41,317 bases of DNA from Fibrobacterota bacterium (GTDB lineage: Bacteria > Fibrobacterota > Chitinivibrionia > Chitinivibrionales > Chitinispirillaceae). The DNA lies in contig JAEZKP010000107.1 in the NCBI GenBank assembly GCA_023436145.1, forward strand, positions 1-41,317, written 5' to 3'. The notes beneath the pieces are model-generated. The model did not search any database. It was given only the letters and a program-made list of their open reading frames with translations, and was not told where the DNA came from. This document shows, one piece after another, positions 25,772 through 35,116 of the stretch. Numbering within the stretch: position 1 is the first letter of the stretch; every line of letters begins with the position of its first letter. Position numbers and translations under genes: made by a program.

Positions 25772-26452
25772 ATGTACCGGATTATTGAAAATCACCCTGA
25801 GTTTATTGTTGTAAGCAAATTCCACGATGTCCATTTTCATACCAGCAGTGCTTCCCCGGGACTGGTGCAGCAAATCAGAGAGGATTTGGGTGGCGAACAA
25901 CTTTACCCGGTTCATAGATTGGACTCCATGACATCGGGACTTCTATTGCTGGCCAAAAGCAAGCAGAGTGCGCAGGAACTCTCCTCCTGTTTCCGGGAAC
26001 ACCATATCGATAAGTTTTATATAGCCTTGGGTGGTACTAAACCCCACAAAAAACAAGGCACCATCATCGGTGATATGAAAAAAGTCAGAAACGGTGAGTG
26101 GATTCTCTGCCGTAGCAGGAATAATCCGGCTATAACCAGATTTTACAGTACAGGATTGGGAAACGGCCTGCGCCTTTATTTACTTAAAATACTGACCGGA
26201 AAAACGCATCAGATCAGAGTTGCACTCAAATCCCTGGGAGTACCGGTTCTGGGCGACCCTCTTTACTCTAAAAAATCCGCTGATGGATTAATAATAGACA
26301 GAGGTTATCTCCATTCATACGCCATAGGTTTTAAACTGAACGGTAAATGCTACAGGTACAAAGATATTCCTGATTGCGGAATACATTTTTCGTCAGAAGA
26401 ATTCAAAAGCGGTCTTGGTAAATATGAAGACCCGTGGAGCTTGAGATTTTAG
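25772..26452 (+). CDS. Small RluA-family pseudouridine synthase
   Basis: 226 codons. The catalytic motif VHRLDSMTSGLLLLAKS (D51) and the C-terminal GKTHQIRVALKSLGVPVLGDPLY are diagnostic of RluA-type RNA pseudouridine synthases. There is no N-terminal S4 domain, as in the short subgroup. The exact RNA site modified cannot be predicted. It begins 64 bp after the UbiA gene, and its 3' end runs into the second minisatellite. Confidence 0.9.
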   Translation: MYRIIENHPEFIVVSKFHDVHFHTSSASPGLVQQIREDLGGEQLYPVHRLDSMTSGLLLLAKSKQSAQELSSCFREHHIDKFYIALGGTKPHKKQGTIIGDMKKVRNGEWILCRSRNNPAITRFYSTGLGNGLRLYLLKILTGKTHQIRVALKSLGVPVLGDPLYSKKSADGLIIDRGYLHSYAIGFKLNGKCYRYKDIPDCGIHFSSEEFKSGLGKYEDPWSLRF

Positions 26453-26477
26453 GTTTCAGATTTGAGATTGTAGATTT

Positions 26478-26662
26478 GAGGAGTAAAGAGTTTGTAGATT
26501 GAGGAGTAAAGAGTTTGTAGATTGAGGAGTAAAGAGTTTGTAGATTGAGGAGTAAAGAGTTTGTAGATTGAGAAGTAAAGAGTTTGTAGATTGAGAAGTA
26601 AAGAGTTTGTAGATTGAGAAGTAAAGAGATTGTAGATTTGAGAAGTAAAGAGTTTGTAGACT
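26478..26662. repeat. Minisatellite, 8 tandem units of 23 bp
   Basis: Eight units of 23 bp. Units 1-4 start GAGGAGTAAAG and units 5-8 start GAGAAGTAAAG; all continue AGTTTGTAGATT with rare changes (unit 7 AGATTGTAGATT, unit 8 ending GACT), and one extra T precedes unit 8. The block-wise GAGGAG to GAGAAG switch shows two rounds of expansion. It fills the space between the pseudouridine synthase and lipoprotein genes, which converge here. Confidence 0.95.
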
Positions 26663-26681
26663 TAAGGAGAAAGTTATTTGA

Positions 26682-26721
26682 GATATCAGATTCAGATTTT
26701 AGAAATCTGAAATCTGATATC
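26682..26721. terminator. Inverted repeat between convergent genes
   Basis: Two arms of about 19 bases (GATATCAGATTCAGATTT and its complement at 26703-26721) pair along 18 bp with one bulged base and a very short loop. Positioned between two convergent genes, it could act as a bidirectional terminator. It may equally be part of the low-complexity repeat family. Confidence 0.5.
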
Positions 26722-26747
26722 TGATATCTTATATCAGGATGGTTTTA

Positions 26748-27785
26748 TCAGAAGAAGAATTTTTCTGAAAGATGTTCATCCTCTTCATATACCAGTTTGG
26801 CGATATCAGCTTTTGGTGCAGGGAAAGAGAGTTTGAGTTTTGCCTCGTGCTCCTGATCCAAAAGCTCGGGTGTAATGCGGGCCTGGAGTGCCTTATACTT
26901 TTTTCCATTTACATCCACCAGACTGAAATTTCCTGATTTGAGCCGGAGTGGATTGTAGGAGTAATTGTAAATATCGATAATAGTAGCAATAGTGCCACCG
27001 CGTCTCTGCATGGTGGGCATAGCCATCAATATATCATATTTATTGACTTTTCTGAAAACTGTGGAATCAGGTATAGGGTCAATCACCTTCAGGTATGCAG
27101 AATATGTACCGAGGTTTTCTTTTCTGACAATAGAGAGTAACTTTTTGGCTTCAGCGTGAGTGGAATCGAAATAGAGAGCAGTAAGAGCATAGAATTCAGC
27201 TTTCACAAAGGCTTCTGCATCTTTATTGCTTTTCGCTATACTGTATTCTCCATCAGCCAGTTCATAATTTTCCTGGGCTACTTTCTTAATGACTTCCTGT
27301 TTTTTAGCACTGATAGGTGTAGGATCACTGGCAAACTTTGCAGCTCTTTCGATGGTCTTGATTGCATCATCATATTTTTCTGAAGCAGAGTTTGAATCGG
27401 CAAGCTGTACCAATAAAAGAGCGTACTGTTGTTTGAGGTTTGCAGGGATATCAGCGGAAACGATATGTTTTTCCACATCATCCAGCAGAAGAGGAATAGC
27501 TTCCATATGAGCAGCACCTTCATTAATAACCATTCCGGCGCGTACCAGTGTCATTTCCACATAACGGCTTCTCAGAGTCGGAGAGATTTTATCCGGATTG
27601 GCTTTAATAGCCTTATCGTACATCATATAAGCGGTTTTAAGCTGGCGCCGTTTCTGGTCTCCCTGCAGTTTCTGTGAGGCTTTGTAAGCTGCGTCTCCCT
27701 GTTTCTCAAAGGAAGACTTAGTTGAGCAGGAGATCATCATAGCTAAAACGCTTAATCCTGCGACCACTTTTAACACCGTTTTCAT
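26748..27785 (-). CDS. Predicted lipoprotein with helical repeats, unknown function
   Basis: 345 codons from the ATG at 27785, with GGAGG five bases before it. A TTG 12 bases upstream is in frame but lies on the ribosome site. Signal peptide MKTVLKVVAGLSVLAMMISC ends in a lipobox with C20, so it should be lipid-anchored in the envelope. Residues about 25-215 are helical and TPR-like (AAYKASQKLQ, AYMMYDKAIKANPDK, YDDAIKTIERAAKFA). The last 120 residues are a beta-rich domain (TIATIIDIYNYSYNPLRLKSGNFSLVDVNGKKY) similar in style to DUF4352-type immunoglobulin-like domains. No function is assigned. Confidence 0.85.
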   Translation of the reverse strand: MKTVLKVVAGLSVLAMMISCSTKSSFEKQGDAAYKASQKLQGDQKRRQLKTAYMMYDKAIKANPDKISPTLRSRYVEMTLVRAGMVINEGAAHMEAIPLLLDDVEKHIVSADIPANLKQQYALLLVQLADSNSASEKYDDAIKTIERAAKFASDPTPISAKKQEVIKKVAQENYELADGEYSIAKSNKDAEAFVKAEFYALTALYFDSTHAEAKKLLSIVRKENLGTYSAYLKVIDPIPDSTVFRKVNKYDILMAMPTMQRRGGTIATIIDIYNYSYNPLRLKSGNFSLVDVNGKKYKALQARITPELLDQEHEAKLKLSFPAPKADIAKLVYEEDEHLSEKFFF

Positions 27786-27926
27786 GGCATCCTCCAAATT
27801 CTATGTTTATAACACAAGTTTGCGGTACTTGAACCAGTTCTAAAGATGCTTTTCTCCATGAGGCAATGTCAATAACTATTATTGTTTGCTTGCAGGCAGA
27901 CAACCTCTCAGCTTATTTTAGGCACT

Positions 27927-29261
27927 ATGTCTACCAACCAGTCTCCAAAAAAACAAACCGGTGCGCTGCATATAGTAAGAGAACTTACCAGGCATGGATT
28001 CCAGGCACTTTTTGCCGGTGGAGTTGTAAGGGACAGGGTAATGGGGAACGAAAAACAAGCCGACATCGATATTGCTACCAATGCCACCCCTTCCGCCATC
28101 GCTCAGATATTTCCTCAGACTATAAGAGTGGGTGAACAGTTTGGGGTAATGATAGTAGTTGAAAGGGGGATTCCTTTCGAAGTGGCTACATTCCGTTCTG
28201 ACATTGGTATTGCCGATGGAAGACACCCGGCCGATATCGCTTACACTGATGCCAGACAGGATGCCTTAAGACGAGATTTCACCATTAACGGGTTATTTTT
28301 TGACCCACTCTCAAATGAGCTGATTGATTATGTGGGCGGGCTTAGCGATATCGAGCAGAAAGTTATCAGAGCGATTGGTGATCCAGAGCTTCGCTTTAAA
28401 GAAGATTACCTTAGAATGCTTCGGGCAATCAGATTCTCAGCCAGGTTTTCATTTAAAATCGAAGAAAACACCTGGAATGCTATAAAAAAATATGCTTTGG
28501 AAATAACTAAAATATCTGCAGAGCGGATTTTTTTGGAACTGGATAAAATTCTTCAACAGCCCAATGCAGATGTAGCTATTGTATTACTGAAAGATTGTGG
28601 CATTCTAAAGGTTATCCTTCCGGAGATAACCGATCTTATAGGAGTTGAACAGCCGCAAAAATTTCACCCTGAAGGGGATGTTTTCACTCACACCATAAAG
28701 GCATTGGGTTTATTAAAGCCTGAAGCTTCTCCGGTGCTCTCATGGAGCGTCCTACTGCACGACATTGGTAAACCACCGACTAAAACCGTTACAGATCGGA
28801 TAAGATTTCATAACCATGACCGGGTTGGAGCGGTGATGGCTAGGGAGATTTTAAGGCGACTCCGGGCATCAAACACTCTGATAAAAGGAGTGGAGGCTTG
28901 TATTGAAAACCACATGAATTTTAAAAATGTTAAACAGATGAGACTGTCGACACTCAAAAAAATGCTCACCAGAGAAACAATAGATGAAGAATTGGAACTG
29001 CACCGTATTGATTGTCTTGCCAGCCATGGGATTCTGGACAATTACAATTACCTTATTGAGAAACGGATGCAGATAAGCTCTGACAAACTTAAACCGCAGC
29101 CCTATATTAAAGGAAAAGACCTGATAGAGCTGGGACTAAATCCGGGCCCGCTTTTTGGAGAACTGCTTGCAGAGATCTATGATTTGCAGTTAGAAGAGAA
29201 AATCAGCAGCCGGGATGAAGCAATTAAAGTGTTGAAGCAAAAAATCTCTTCCAGACGATAA
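27927..29261 (+). CDS. cca: CCA-adding tRNA nucleotidyltransferase with HD domain
   Basis: 444 codons from the ATG at 27927; a TTG at 27882 is in frame but its 15 extra residues look non-coding. Class II nucleotidyltransferase motifs: AGGVVRD (31-36), catalytic D46-x-D48 in ADIDIATNA, RRDFTINGLFFDP (115-127) and RFKEDYLRMLRAIRFSARF (156-174). An HD phosphohydrolase motif LLHDIGKPPT (H278, D279) follows. The enzyme builds or repairs the tRNA 3' CCA end. A poly(A) polymerase or A-adding role is possible, since these families are hard to separate by eye. Divergent from the lipoprotein gene. Confidence 0.9.
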   Translation: MSTNQSPKKQTGALHIVRELTRHGFQALFAGGVVRDRVMGNEKQADIDIATNATPSAIAQIFPQTIRVGEQFGVMIVVERGIPFEVATFRSDIGIADGRHPADIAYTDARQDALRRDFTINGLFFDPLSNELIDYVGGLSDIEQKVIRAIGDPELRFKEDYLRMLRAIRFSARFSFKIEENTWNAIKKYALEITKISAERIFLELDKILQQPNADVAIVLLKDCGILKVILPEITDLIGVEQPQKFHPEGDVFTHTIKALGLLKPEASPVLSWSVLLHDIGKPPTKTVTDRIRFHNHDRVGAVMAREILRRLRASNTLIKGVEACIENHMNFKNVKQMRLSTLKKMLTRETIDEELELHRIDCLASHGILDNYNYLIEKRMQISSDKLKPQPYIKGKDLIELGLNPGPLFGELLAEIYDLQLEEKISSRDEAIKVLKQKISSRR

Positions 29262-29279
29262 TCAACCCGAAGTTCTGTC

Positions 29280-29309
29280 TTGAATTACTGATATGCCGGG
29301 TTGTATATT
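29280..29309 (+). promoter_or_regulatory. Candidate sigma-70-type promoter of the rimP-nusA operon
   Basis: TTGAAT (29280-29285) and TATATT (29304-29309) are separated by 18 bases, each with few mismatches to TTGACA and TATAAT. Transcription would start near 29316, about 75 bases before rimP, and would run through the hairpin at 29339-29357. Confidence 0.4.
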
Positions 29310-29338
29310 AGTAAGAATTTTTCAGCTTGAGACTAAAG

Positions 29339-29357
29339 CGGGCGTCAGCCCGTTTTT
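29339..29357 (+). terminator. Rho-independent-type hairpin between cca and rimP
   Basis: Stem CGGGC/GCCCG with a 4-base GTCA loop followed by five T. It either ends the cca transcript or, if the promoter at 29280-29309 is real, lies in the rimP leader as an attenuator. Confidence 0.6.
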
Positions 29358-29391
29358 GTTATGATCCTGTTAATGAGAGTCAGATATAGCT

Positions 29392-29850
29392 ATGTCATCA
29401 ATTGAGCAGATACGACCATTAATTGAGGCAAAGCTCAAAGAATTGGGCTATGAGCTTTTTGACCTGCGTTTTTTTCATGCAGGTAGCCGCTCGATTCTCC
29501 GGATCACAATTGACTCAGACAGAGCAATAACTATCGACGATTGTGAAATCGCCAGTAACAGTGTTTCAGAGCTTCTTGATCAGGAAGATTTTTCCAGCAA
29601 CCGCAAATATAATCTGGAAATTTCCTCTCCTGGAATAGACCGGCCTTTAAGAAGTGAACGTGATTTCAATAGAATTATCGGCCATCCGGTTACAGTTCAT
29701 TTAAAAGAGGGTATTGAAGGGAAAAAGAAGGTTCAGGGAGAGGTTTTGGGTTGTGAGAACAACAAATTGCGCCTTAAAAACGAACACAGCATAGTGGAAG
29801 TATCCCTTTCAGATATTTTTAGTGGTAAGGAAGAGATCCGATTCAAGTAA
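29392..29850 (+). CDS. rimP: Ribosome maturation factor RimP
   Basis: 152 codons, normal length. LIEAKLKELGYELFDLRFF, LRITIDSD, LEISSPGIDRPLRSERDFNR and VTVHLKEG are the RimP signatures, covering the N-terminal alpha/beta domain and the C-terminal SH3-like domain. It assists 30S subunit assembly. nusA follows after 18 bp, the usual order. Confidence 0.95.
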   Translation: MSSIEQIRPLIEAKLKELGYELFDLRFFHAGSRSILRITIDSDRAITIDDCEIASNSVSELLDQEDFSSNRKYNLEISSPGIDRPLRSERDFNRIIGHPVTVHLKEGIEGKKKVQGEVLGCENNKLRLKNEHSIVEVSLSDIFSGKEEIRFK

Positions 29851-29868
29851 TTCGGGAAGGATATTTAG

Positions 29869-31263
29869 ATGAAAAGAAAGAGCAAAAGCGAAGCACTGAA
29901 GGCGTTGGATATCGTTGCTTCGATAGGTGCTGTTACTAAAGAGAAAAGCATCAGCATGGATCTGGTGCTGGAGACATTAAAAGATGCGTTGGCGACAGCA
30001 GCACGTAAATACCTGGGAAAGCCAGTTAACGTAGAAGTAAAGGTTGACCGGGAAAAGGGATTGCTGGAAGTATTCACCCGTCAGATGGTAGTGGAAGTGG
30101 TGGAGGATCCGGAAAAGCAGATACTTTTAGAGGATGCCAGGGAAATAGATGAAGAGATAGAAATAGGCGATGAACTGATCCAGGATCTTGACATTGATCT
30201 TTTTGGCAGAATGGCTATTCAGACTGCTAAACAGGTGATTATCCAGAGAGTGCGTGAAGCTGAACGGGAGAAAATTTTTGCCGATTACAGTGAAAGGGTA
30301 GGAGAGCTGATAACCGGGACGGTTCAGCAGATTGAAAAAGGAAATATTCTGGTCAATCTGGGACGTACCGAGGCATTACTGCCTTTTAAAGAACAGATTC
30401 GAAAAGAGCACTATCGTCAGGGTGATAATATCCGGGCTTGCATTGTAGAAGTTAAAAACAATCCCAAAGGGCCACAGGTAATCATATCCAGAACCGCCCC
30501 GGAATTTCTGGCCCGTCTTTTTGAGCTGGAAGTGCCTGAAATATTCGACAAAACTGTTCGTATTGTAAAAGTTGTACGGGATCCTGGTCACCGTTCGAAA
30601 ATTGCGGTTACCACCAGTGACAGCCGCGTGGACCCGGTGGGTGCTTGCGTTGGGATGCGAGGTAACCGTGTACAGGCTATTGTCCGTGAACTCTCCAATG
30701 AGCGAATCGATATAATCAACTGGACCGATGAATTATCGTTACTTGTCCGAAGAGTTTTTGCACCGGCTGAGGTAAAAAGAGTAATTCCGGTTGGTACATA
30801 TAAAATAATTGTAGTAATCCGGGAAGAAGATCTGGCTCAGGCCATCGGTAGAGAAGGTCAGAATATCCGTCTGGCATCCAAAATGCTTGACAAGGAAATC
30901 GACGTTTTCGGCGATGAGGAATTTGCCAATATGAGTGATGAACAACGGGCTGCTATACAATCAGAAGTTCCGGCCGGTCCACAAAAAAGCCAACAAACGG
31001 GCGATGAGGCAAATATTGCACCAGAAGGTTATTCTGCCGAAACTGATCAGCAGGATCAAACTTACGATGAAGCCTTTGAACCAATGCGTGAGGAAGCCCG
31101 GGGTGAGCGGTTTGAGCAAAATGACAACGAAGAGAGTCCGATAATGAGTGATATTGCCACCAGTGCAATAGACAATATGGCTCAGTCAGAGCTTGACTCT
31201 AAAAAGGCAATAGATGAAGCTCATGAGAACAAGGAGAACAACTCCACCGGCTCAGCTCTTTAA
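29869..31263 (+). CDS. nusA: Transcription termination/antitermination factor NusA
   Basis: 464 codons. N-terminal RNA-polymerase-binding domain (about 1-125), S1 domain (about 135-200, GELITGTVQQIEKGNILVNLG) and two KH domains (about 200-345, with DPVGACVGMRGNRVQAIVREL and AIGREGQNIRLASKM). The C-terminal 110 residues are acidic, Gln/Glu/Asp-rich and apparently disordered, in place of E. coli-type acidic repeats. NusA controls pausing, termination and antitermination. It sits between rimP and infB as usual; no ylxR/rnpM gene lies between nusA and infB. Confidence 0.96.
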   Translation: MKRKSKSEALKALDIVASIGAVTKEKSISMDLVLETLKDALATAARKYLGKPVNVEVKVDREKGLLEVFTRQMVVEVVEDPEKQILLEDAREIDEEIEIGDELIQDLDIDLFGRMAIQTAKQVIIQRVREAEREKIFADYSERVGELITGTVQQIEKGNILVNLGRTEALLPFKEQIRKEHYRQGDNIRACIVEVKNNPKGPQVIISRTAPEFLARLFELEVPEIFDKTVRIVKVVRDPGHRSKIAVTTSDSRVDPVGACVGMRGNRVQAIVRELSNERIDIINWTDELSLLVRRVFAPAEVKRVIPVGTYKIIVVIREEDLAQAIGREGQNIRLASKMLDKEIDVFGDEEFANMSDEQRAAIQSEVPAGPQKSQQTGDEANIAPEGYSAETDQQDQTYDEAFEPMREEARGERFEQNDNEESPIMSDIATSAIDNMAQSELDSKKAIDEAHENKENNSTGSAL

Positions 31264-31356
31264 TTTCATTCAGTTTACGGCAAAACTGCTTTGATCGGGT
31301 TACCGTTTTCTTTAACTTTACAGTACACACGCCGCAAGTAATACGAGAGGTAAGCA

Positions 31357-33801
31357 ATGGCAAAAGAGAAGGTTTATAAATTAGCTCAGGAGTTTAAGGT
31401 TTCCAGCGAAGCCCTGGTGCAGATGCTGCGTGGCATGGGTATTCCTGTAAAGAGCCACATGAGTACAGTCGATGAGAGTCTCCGTAATGAAATTAAAAAG
31501 AAATTTGAATCTGAACGGGCTGAAATTAAAAAAGAGTATGAGCGCAAAAAACAGATGCTTACCAAAGCCCGGGAGGACTTGATCGGTAAAGAAGAAGAAC
31601 CGGCTCAGAAACCTGAACAGGTTACTCCGGCTCAGCCTACCGAAAAGCCTCAGGATAATATGGAACAACCTGCTGCTGCGACTCCGACCGAACGGGGGAC
31701 TAAAGCGCAGCCTGAACCTTCTCATTTTCAACCCCGACGGACTTATGACAGAGAGCAGCGGCCTCCACGTGAATTCGAACGCACTTATACTCCTTCTGCC
31801 GGAGCAGGCCAAAGACCTGCTGTTCCTGTAGCGGAAACTCCGCCGCCTTCAACGGAAAGTAAGGGATTTTCCAAAAAGGACAAAGGTAAAAAGAAATCCA
31901 AGAAAAAACCGGAGCGTCCGGAGATTGATGAATTTGAATTAAAGGCTAACATTAAAAAGACCCTGGCCAAAATAGGTTCCGGTTTTTCAAAGAAGAAGTA
32001 TCGTAAAGACACTGTTCTTAAAGAAGAAGAAACAGACCGTAAGGTACTCAACGTTTCTGAATTCGTGACAGTTAATGAACTGTCAAACATGATGAACCTT
32101 CCTGCATCGGATCTGATCACCAAATGCCTTGAATTGGGGCTTTTTGTGACTATCAATCAACGGCTGGATTTCCAGACCATTGAGCTGTTGGTAGATGAGT
32201 TCGGATACACTGCACAACTGATGACCGAGTATGGAGCGGAGCTGGAGGAAGAGGTTGCCGAGAAGGAAGAAGCGGTCCTGGTATCACGTGCTCCGGTGGT
32301 GACTGTCATGGGTCATGTTGACCACGGTAAAACATCTTTACTTGACTACATCAGAAAAACCAATGTTATTGCCGGTGAAGCAGGTGGTATCACCCAGCAT
32401 ATTGCCGCTTACGAAGTGCGTACTAAGTTTGGTCCGGTGACATTCCTTGACACTCCAGGTCATGAGGCATTCACTGCAATGCGGGCCAGAGGTTCACAGA
32501 TCACCGATGTTATTGTGCTGGTTGTAGCAGCAGATTCCGGTGTTATGCCTCAGACCAGAGAAGCTATTGACCATGCCAAAGCAGCTAATGTGCCTTTGGT
32601 TGTGGCTATCAACAAAGTTGACCTGCCCACTGCCAATATCGACCGGGTCAAGGCTGAACTTGCCCAGTATAATGTGCTGGTGGAAGATTACGGTGGACAG
32701 GTATCCTGCGTAGAGATTTCTGCCAAAACCGGCCTTGGAATCGATAAGCTTCTGGAAACGCTTGCACTGGAAACCGAAATTCTCGAACTTAAAGCCAGCG
32801 CCACTGGAAATGCCCAGGGTGTTGTGGTTGAAGCCGAGTTAGACAAAGGAAAAGGCCCCATCGCCACAATTCTGGTTGAGAAAGGGACCTTGAGAAAAGG
32901 TGATGCTTTTGTTACCGGTATCCACTCCGGTCGGGTAAGAGATCTTTTCAATGAACGCGGGATTAGTGTCAGTGAAGCCGGGCCATCTCAACCGGTTATA
33001 GTTCTGGGTTTATCCGGAACACCTCAGGCTGGCGATTCTTTCAGAGTTGTCGATGACGAAAAAGAAGCCCGCGACATTTCTGCCCGCAGACGTCTGGCCC
33101 AAAAAGAACGGGAACTTCGCAAAATTGGCACTATATCTTTAGATCATCTCTATGAACAGATACAGGCTGGAAATGTCCAAACCCTCAATCTCATCATCAA
33201 GGGTGATGTTGACGGTTCGGTAGAAGCTCTGGCTGATTCGATGGAGAAACTGAGTACAGAAGAAATCAAGGTAGCGGTTATCCATAAAAGTGTCGGTTCC
33301 ATCAAAGAAACCGATATTATGCTTGCAGCTGCTTCCAATGCGCTGATTATCGGGTTTCATCTTAGTCCTAACAGTAAAATCAGAGAACTGGCAAAGCGCG
33401 AAGGCGTAGAGATCAGGACTTATAAAATCATTTATGAGGCTCTGGATGCGGTTCGAAATGCGATGGAGGGGATGTTAAAACCTGAAATCAAAGAGAATAT
33501 TGTTGCCTCGGTTGAGATTCGCCGGGTATTCAAGATTTCCAAAGTGGGTGTGGTGGCTGGTTGTTATGTACAGTCAGGCACGGTTACCAGAGGTGCAAAA
33601 GCAAGATTGATTCGCGATGATATTATCATCACCGAAAGCCGTATCGGGACTCTGAAGCGATTGACTGAAGATGTCAGAGAAGTAAATTCCGGGTACGAAT
33701 GTGGAATCACTCTGGATAATTACCATGATTACCAGGAAAATGACCGGTTAGAGGTTTATGAGGAAATTGAAGTTGCCCGTAAGCTTTCAACCCATGCATA
33801 A
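31357..33801 (+). CDS. infB: Translation initiation factor IF-2
   Basis: 814 codons. N-terminal IF2_N motif (KVYKLAQEFKVSSEALVQML), then a long charged Pro/Glu/Lys-rich linker (about 50-215) and a second IF2_N-type domain near 235. GTPase domain: GHVDHGKT (319-326), DTPGH (365-369) and NKVDL, followed by the beta-barrel and C-terminal domains up to YEEIEVARKLS. It positions initiator tRNA on the 30S subunit and drives subunit joining. AGAGGTAAGCA precedes the ATG. rbfA starts 12 bp after the stop. Confidence 0.97.
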   Translation: MAKEKVYKLAQEFKVSSEALVQMLRGMGIPVKSHMSTVDESLRNEIKKKFESERAEIKKEYERKKQMLTKAREDLIGKEEEPAQKPEQVTPAQPTEKPQDNMEQPAAATPTERGTKAQPEPSHFQPRRTYDREQRPPREFERTYTPSAGAGQRPAVPVAETPPPSTESKGFSKKDKGKKKSKKKPERPEIDEFELKANIKKTLAKIGSGFSKKKYRKDTVLKEEETDRKVLNVSEFVTVNELSNMMNLPASDLITKCLELGLFVTINQRLDFQTIELLVDEFGYTAQLMTEYGAELEEEVAEKEEAVLVSRAPVVTVMGHVDHGKTSLLDYIRKTNVIAGEAGGITQHIAAYEVRTKFGPVTFLDTPGHEAFTAMRARGSQITDVIVLVVAADSGVMPQTREAIDHAKAANVPLVVAINKVDLPTANIDRVKAELAQYNVLVEDYGGQVSCVEISAKTGLGIDKLLETLALETEILELKASATGNAQGVVVEAELDKGKGPIATILVEKGTLRKGDAFVTGIHSGRVRDLFNERGISVSEAGPSQPVIVLGLSGTPQAGDSFRVVDDEKEARDISARRRLAQKERELRKIGTISLDHLYEQIQAGNVQTLNLIIKGDVDGSVEALADSMEKLSTEEIKVAVIHKSVGSIKETDIMLAAASNALIIGFHLSPNSKIRELAKREGVEIRTYKIIYEALDAVRNAMEGMLKPEIKENIVASVEIRRVFKISKVGVVAGCYVQSGTVTRGAKARLIRDDIIITESRIGTLKRLTEDVREVNSGYECGITLDNYHDYQENDRLEVYEEIEVARKLSTHA

Positions 33802-33813
33802 GGGGAGCTAAAG

Positions 33814-34173
33814 GTGTCATCGAATAATTTCCATATTGAGCGACTGAGTGAGCTTCTTCAGCGGGAGATCGGAATTGTGATATCACAGGAACTGCGGGAT
33901 CCCAGAATCCCGCCTGTGGTTACAGTCACTCAGGTGAAACTGGCTCAGGATACCCGTAATGCCACGGTTTTTGTGAGTATATTTGGTAATCAGGATGAAA
34001 AATCCAATGCAATTACCGCCTTAAACAAAGCGGCTTCTTTTATCCAGAGAATCGTGGCAGGTCGGATCACGGTAAAGCATTTCCCGCGACTTTATTTTAA
34101 AATTGATAACTCTATTGAGCATAGTCAACACATTAACGAGCTACTCAAAGAAATTCAAGATGATCTGGAATGA
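33814..34173 (+). CDS. rbfA: 30S ribosome-binding factor RbfA
   Basis: 119 codons from a GTG start, with AGGGGAG shortly upstream. RLSELLQREIGIVISQELRDPRIPPVVTVTQVKLAQDTRNATVFVSIFG is the RbfA KH-fold signature. It helps process and mature 16S rRNA at low temperature. The next gene begins inside its last codons. Confidence 0.93.
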   Translation: MSSNNFHIERLSELLQREIGIVISQELRDPRIPPVVTVTQVKLAQDTRNATVFVSIFGNQDEKSNAITALNKAASFIQRIVAGRITVKHFPRLYFKIDNSIEHSQHINELLKEIQDDLE

Positions 34174-35113
34174 CCTTCACTCGTTCATAAATTCACACAA
34201 CAGTTTTCTTATCTCCTCTCACATGAGCCTTGACGGAGATTCAATCGGTTCACAGTTGGCCTTTTACTATTATCTTAATTCACTGGGTAAAGAGGTCACT
34301 ATTTGCAATCACGATGCAGTCCCCGCCAAATTCGCCTTTCTTAATAATAGTGATAAGATGACGGTATTGCCGGCCAGAGGTCATTATGATGTGCTTGTGA
34401 TACTGGATTGTTCAAATCCCGGGAGACTAGGATGGGATATCAGTACTGTTTCTGCTTCCAGTATCATAAACATTGATCATCACAGGGACAACACCAGGTT
34501 TGGCAGTATAAATATTGTGGAAACCGCAGCTGCAGCTGTAGGTGAAATTATTTACGACTACTTTCAGCACTGTGCAGTTTCCTTTCCTCCCCATGTGGCA
34601 GAATCGCTTTACACCGCTATAATGACTGACACAGGCGGTTTCAGATTTTCAAACACTAACAGCAGGATTCTCAGAAAATGCGCCGATCTTGCCGATAGAG
34701 GTGCCGACTGTGCAAAAGTATACGAGCGGGTATACGCCTCTCATTCGCAAAGCGCCCTGTTGTTACAGGCCAGGATCTGGTCTACATTGCATTTTCTTCT
34801 TGATGGCAGGGTTTGTGTTATGGAGATGCCTTATTCGCTGGTAGGCGAACTTGGCGCACAGTATAGCGACAGTGAAGGCATGTCCGATTATACCAGCACT
34901 GCGGAAGGGGTTTATGTGGGAATGCTGGTTAAGCATAATGAGAATGAGACTCACTTCAGCCTCCGTTCCAAAGGGAAAATCGATGTAGGTAAGATTGCCC
35001 AGAAAATTCCTGGTGGTGGAGGTCATTCCAATGCCGCAGGCTGCACTATTGATCTTCCCTATGAACAGGCGCTTCAGAAAATGCTTTCTATCATAGAAAC
35101 GGAGCTACGGTAG
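34160..35113 (+). CDS. nrnA: DHH/DHHA1 phosphoesterase, NrnA-type
   Basis: 317 codons from the ATG at 34160, overlapping rbfA by 14 bases. The ATG at 34103 would add 19 poorly conserved residues. DHH motifs: SSHMSLDGDSIGS, VILDCSNPGRLG, NIDHHRDNTRFG and MTDTGGFRFSNT; the DHHA1 end is KIPGGGGHSNAAGC. The NrnA family degrades nano-RNA and may dephosphorylate pAp. Its position between rbfA and truB is the usual one. Confidence 0.92.
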   Translation: MIWNDLHSFINSHNSFLISSHMSLDGDSIGSQLAFYYYLNSLGKEVTICNHDAVPAKFAFLNNSDKMTVLPARGHYDVLVILDCSNPGRLGWDISTVSASSIINIDHHRDNTRFGSINIVETAAAAVGEIIYDYFQHCAVSFPPHVAESLYTAIMTDTGGFRFSNTNSRILRKCADLADRGADCAKVYERVYASHSQSALLLQARIWSTLHFLLDGRVCVMEMPYSLVGELGAQYSDSEGMSDYTSTAEGVYVGMLVKHNENETHFSLRSKGKIDVGKIAQKIPGGGGHSNAAGCTIDLPYEQALQKMLSIIETELR

Positions 35114-35116
35114 GGG

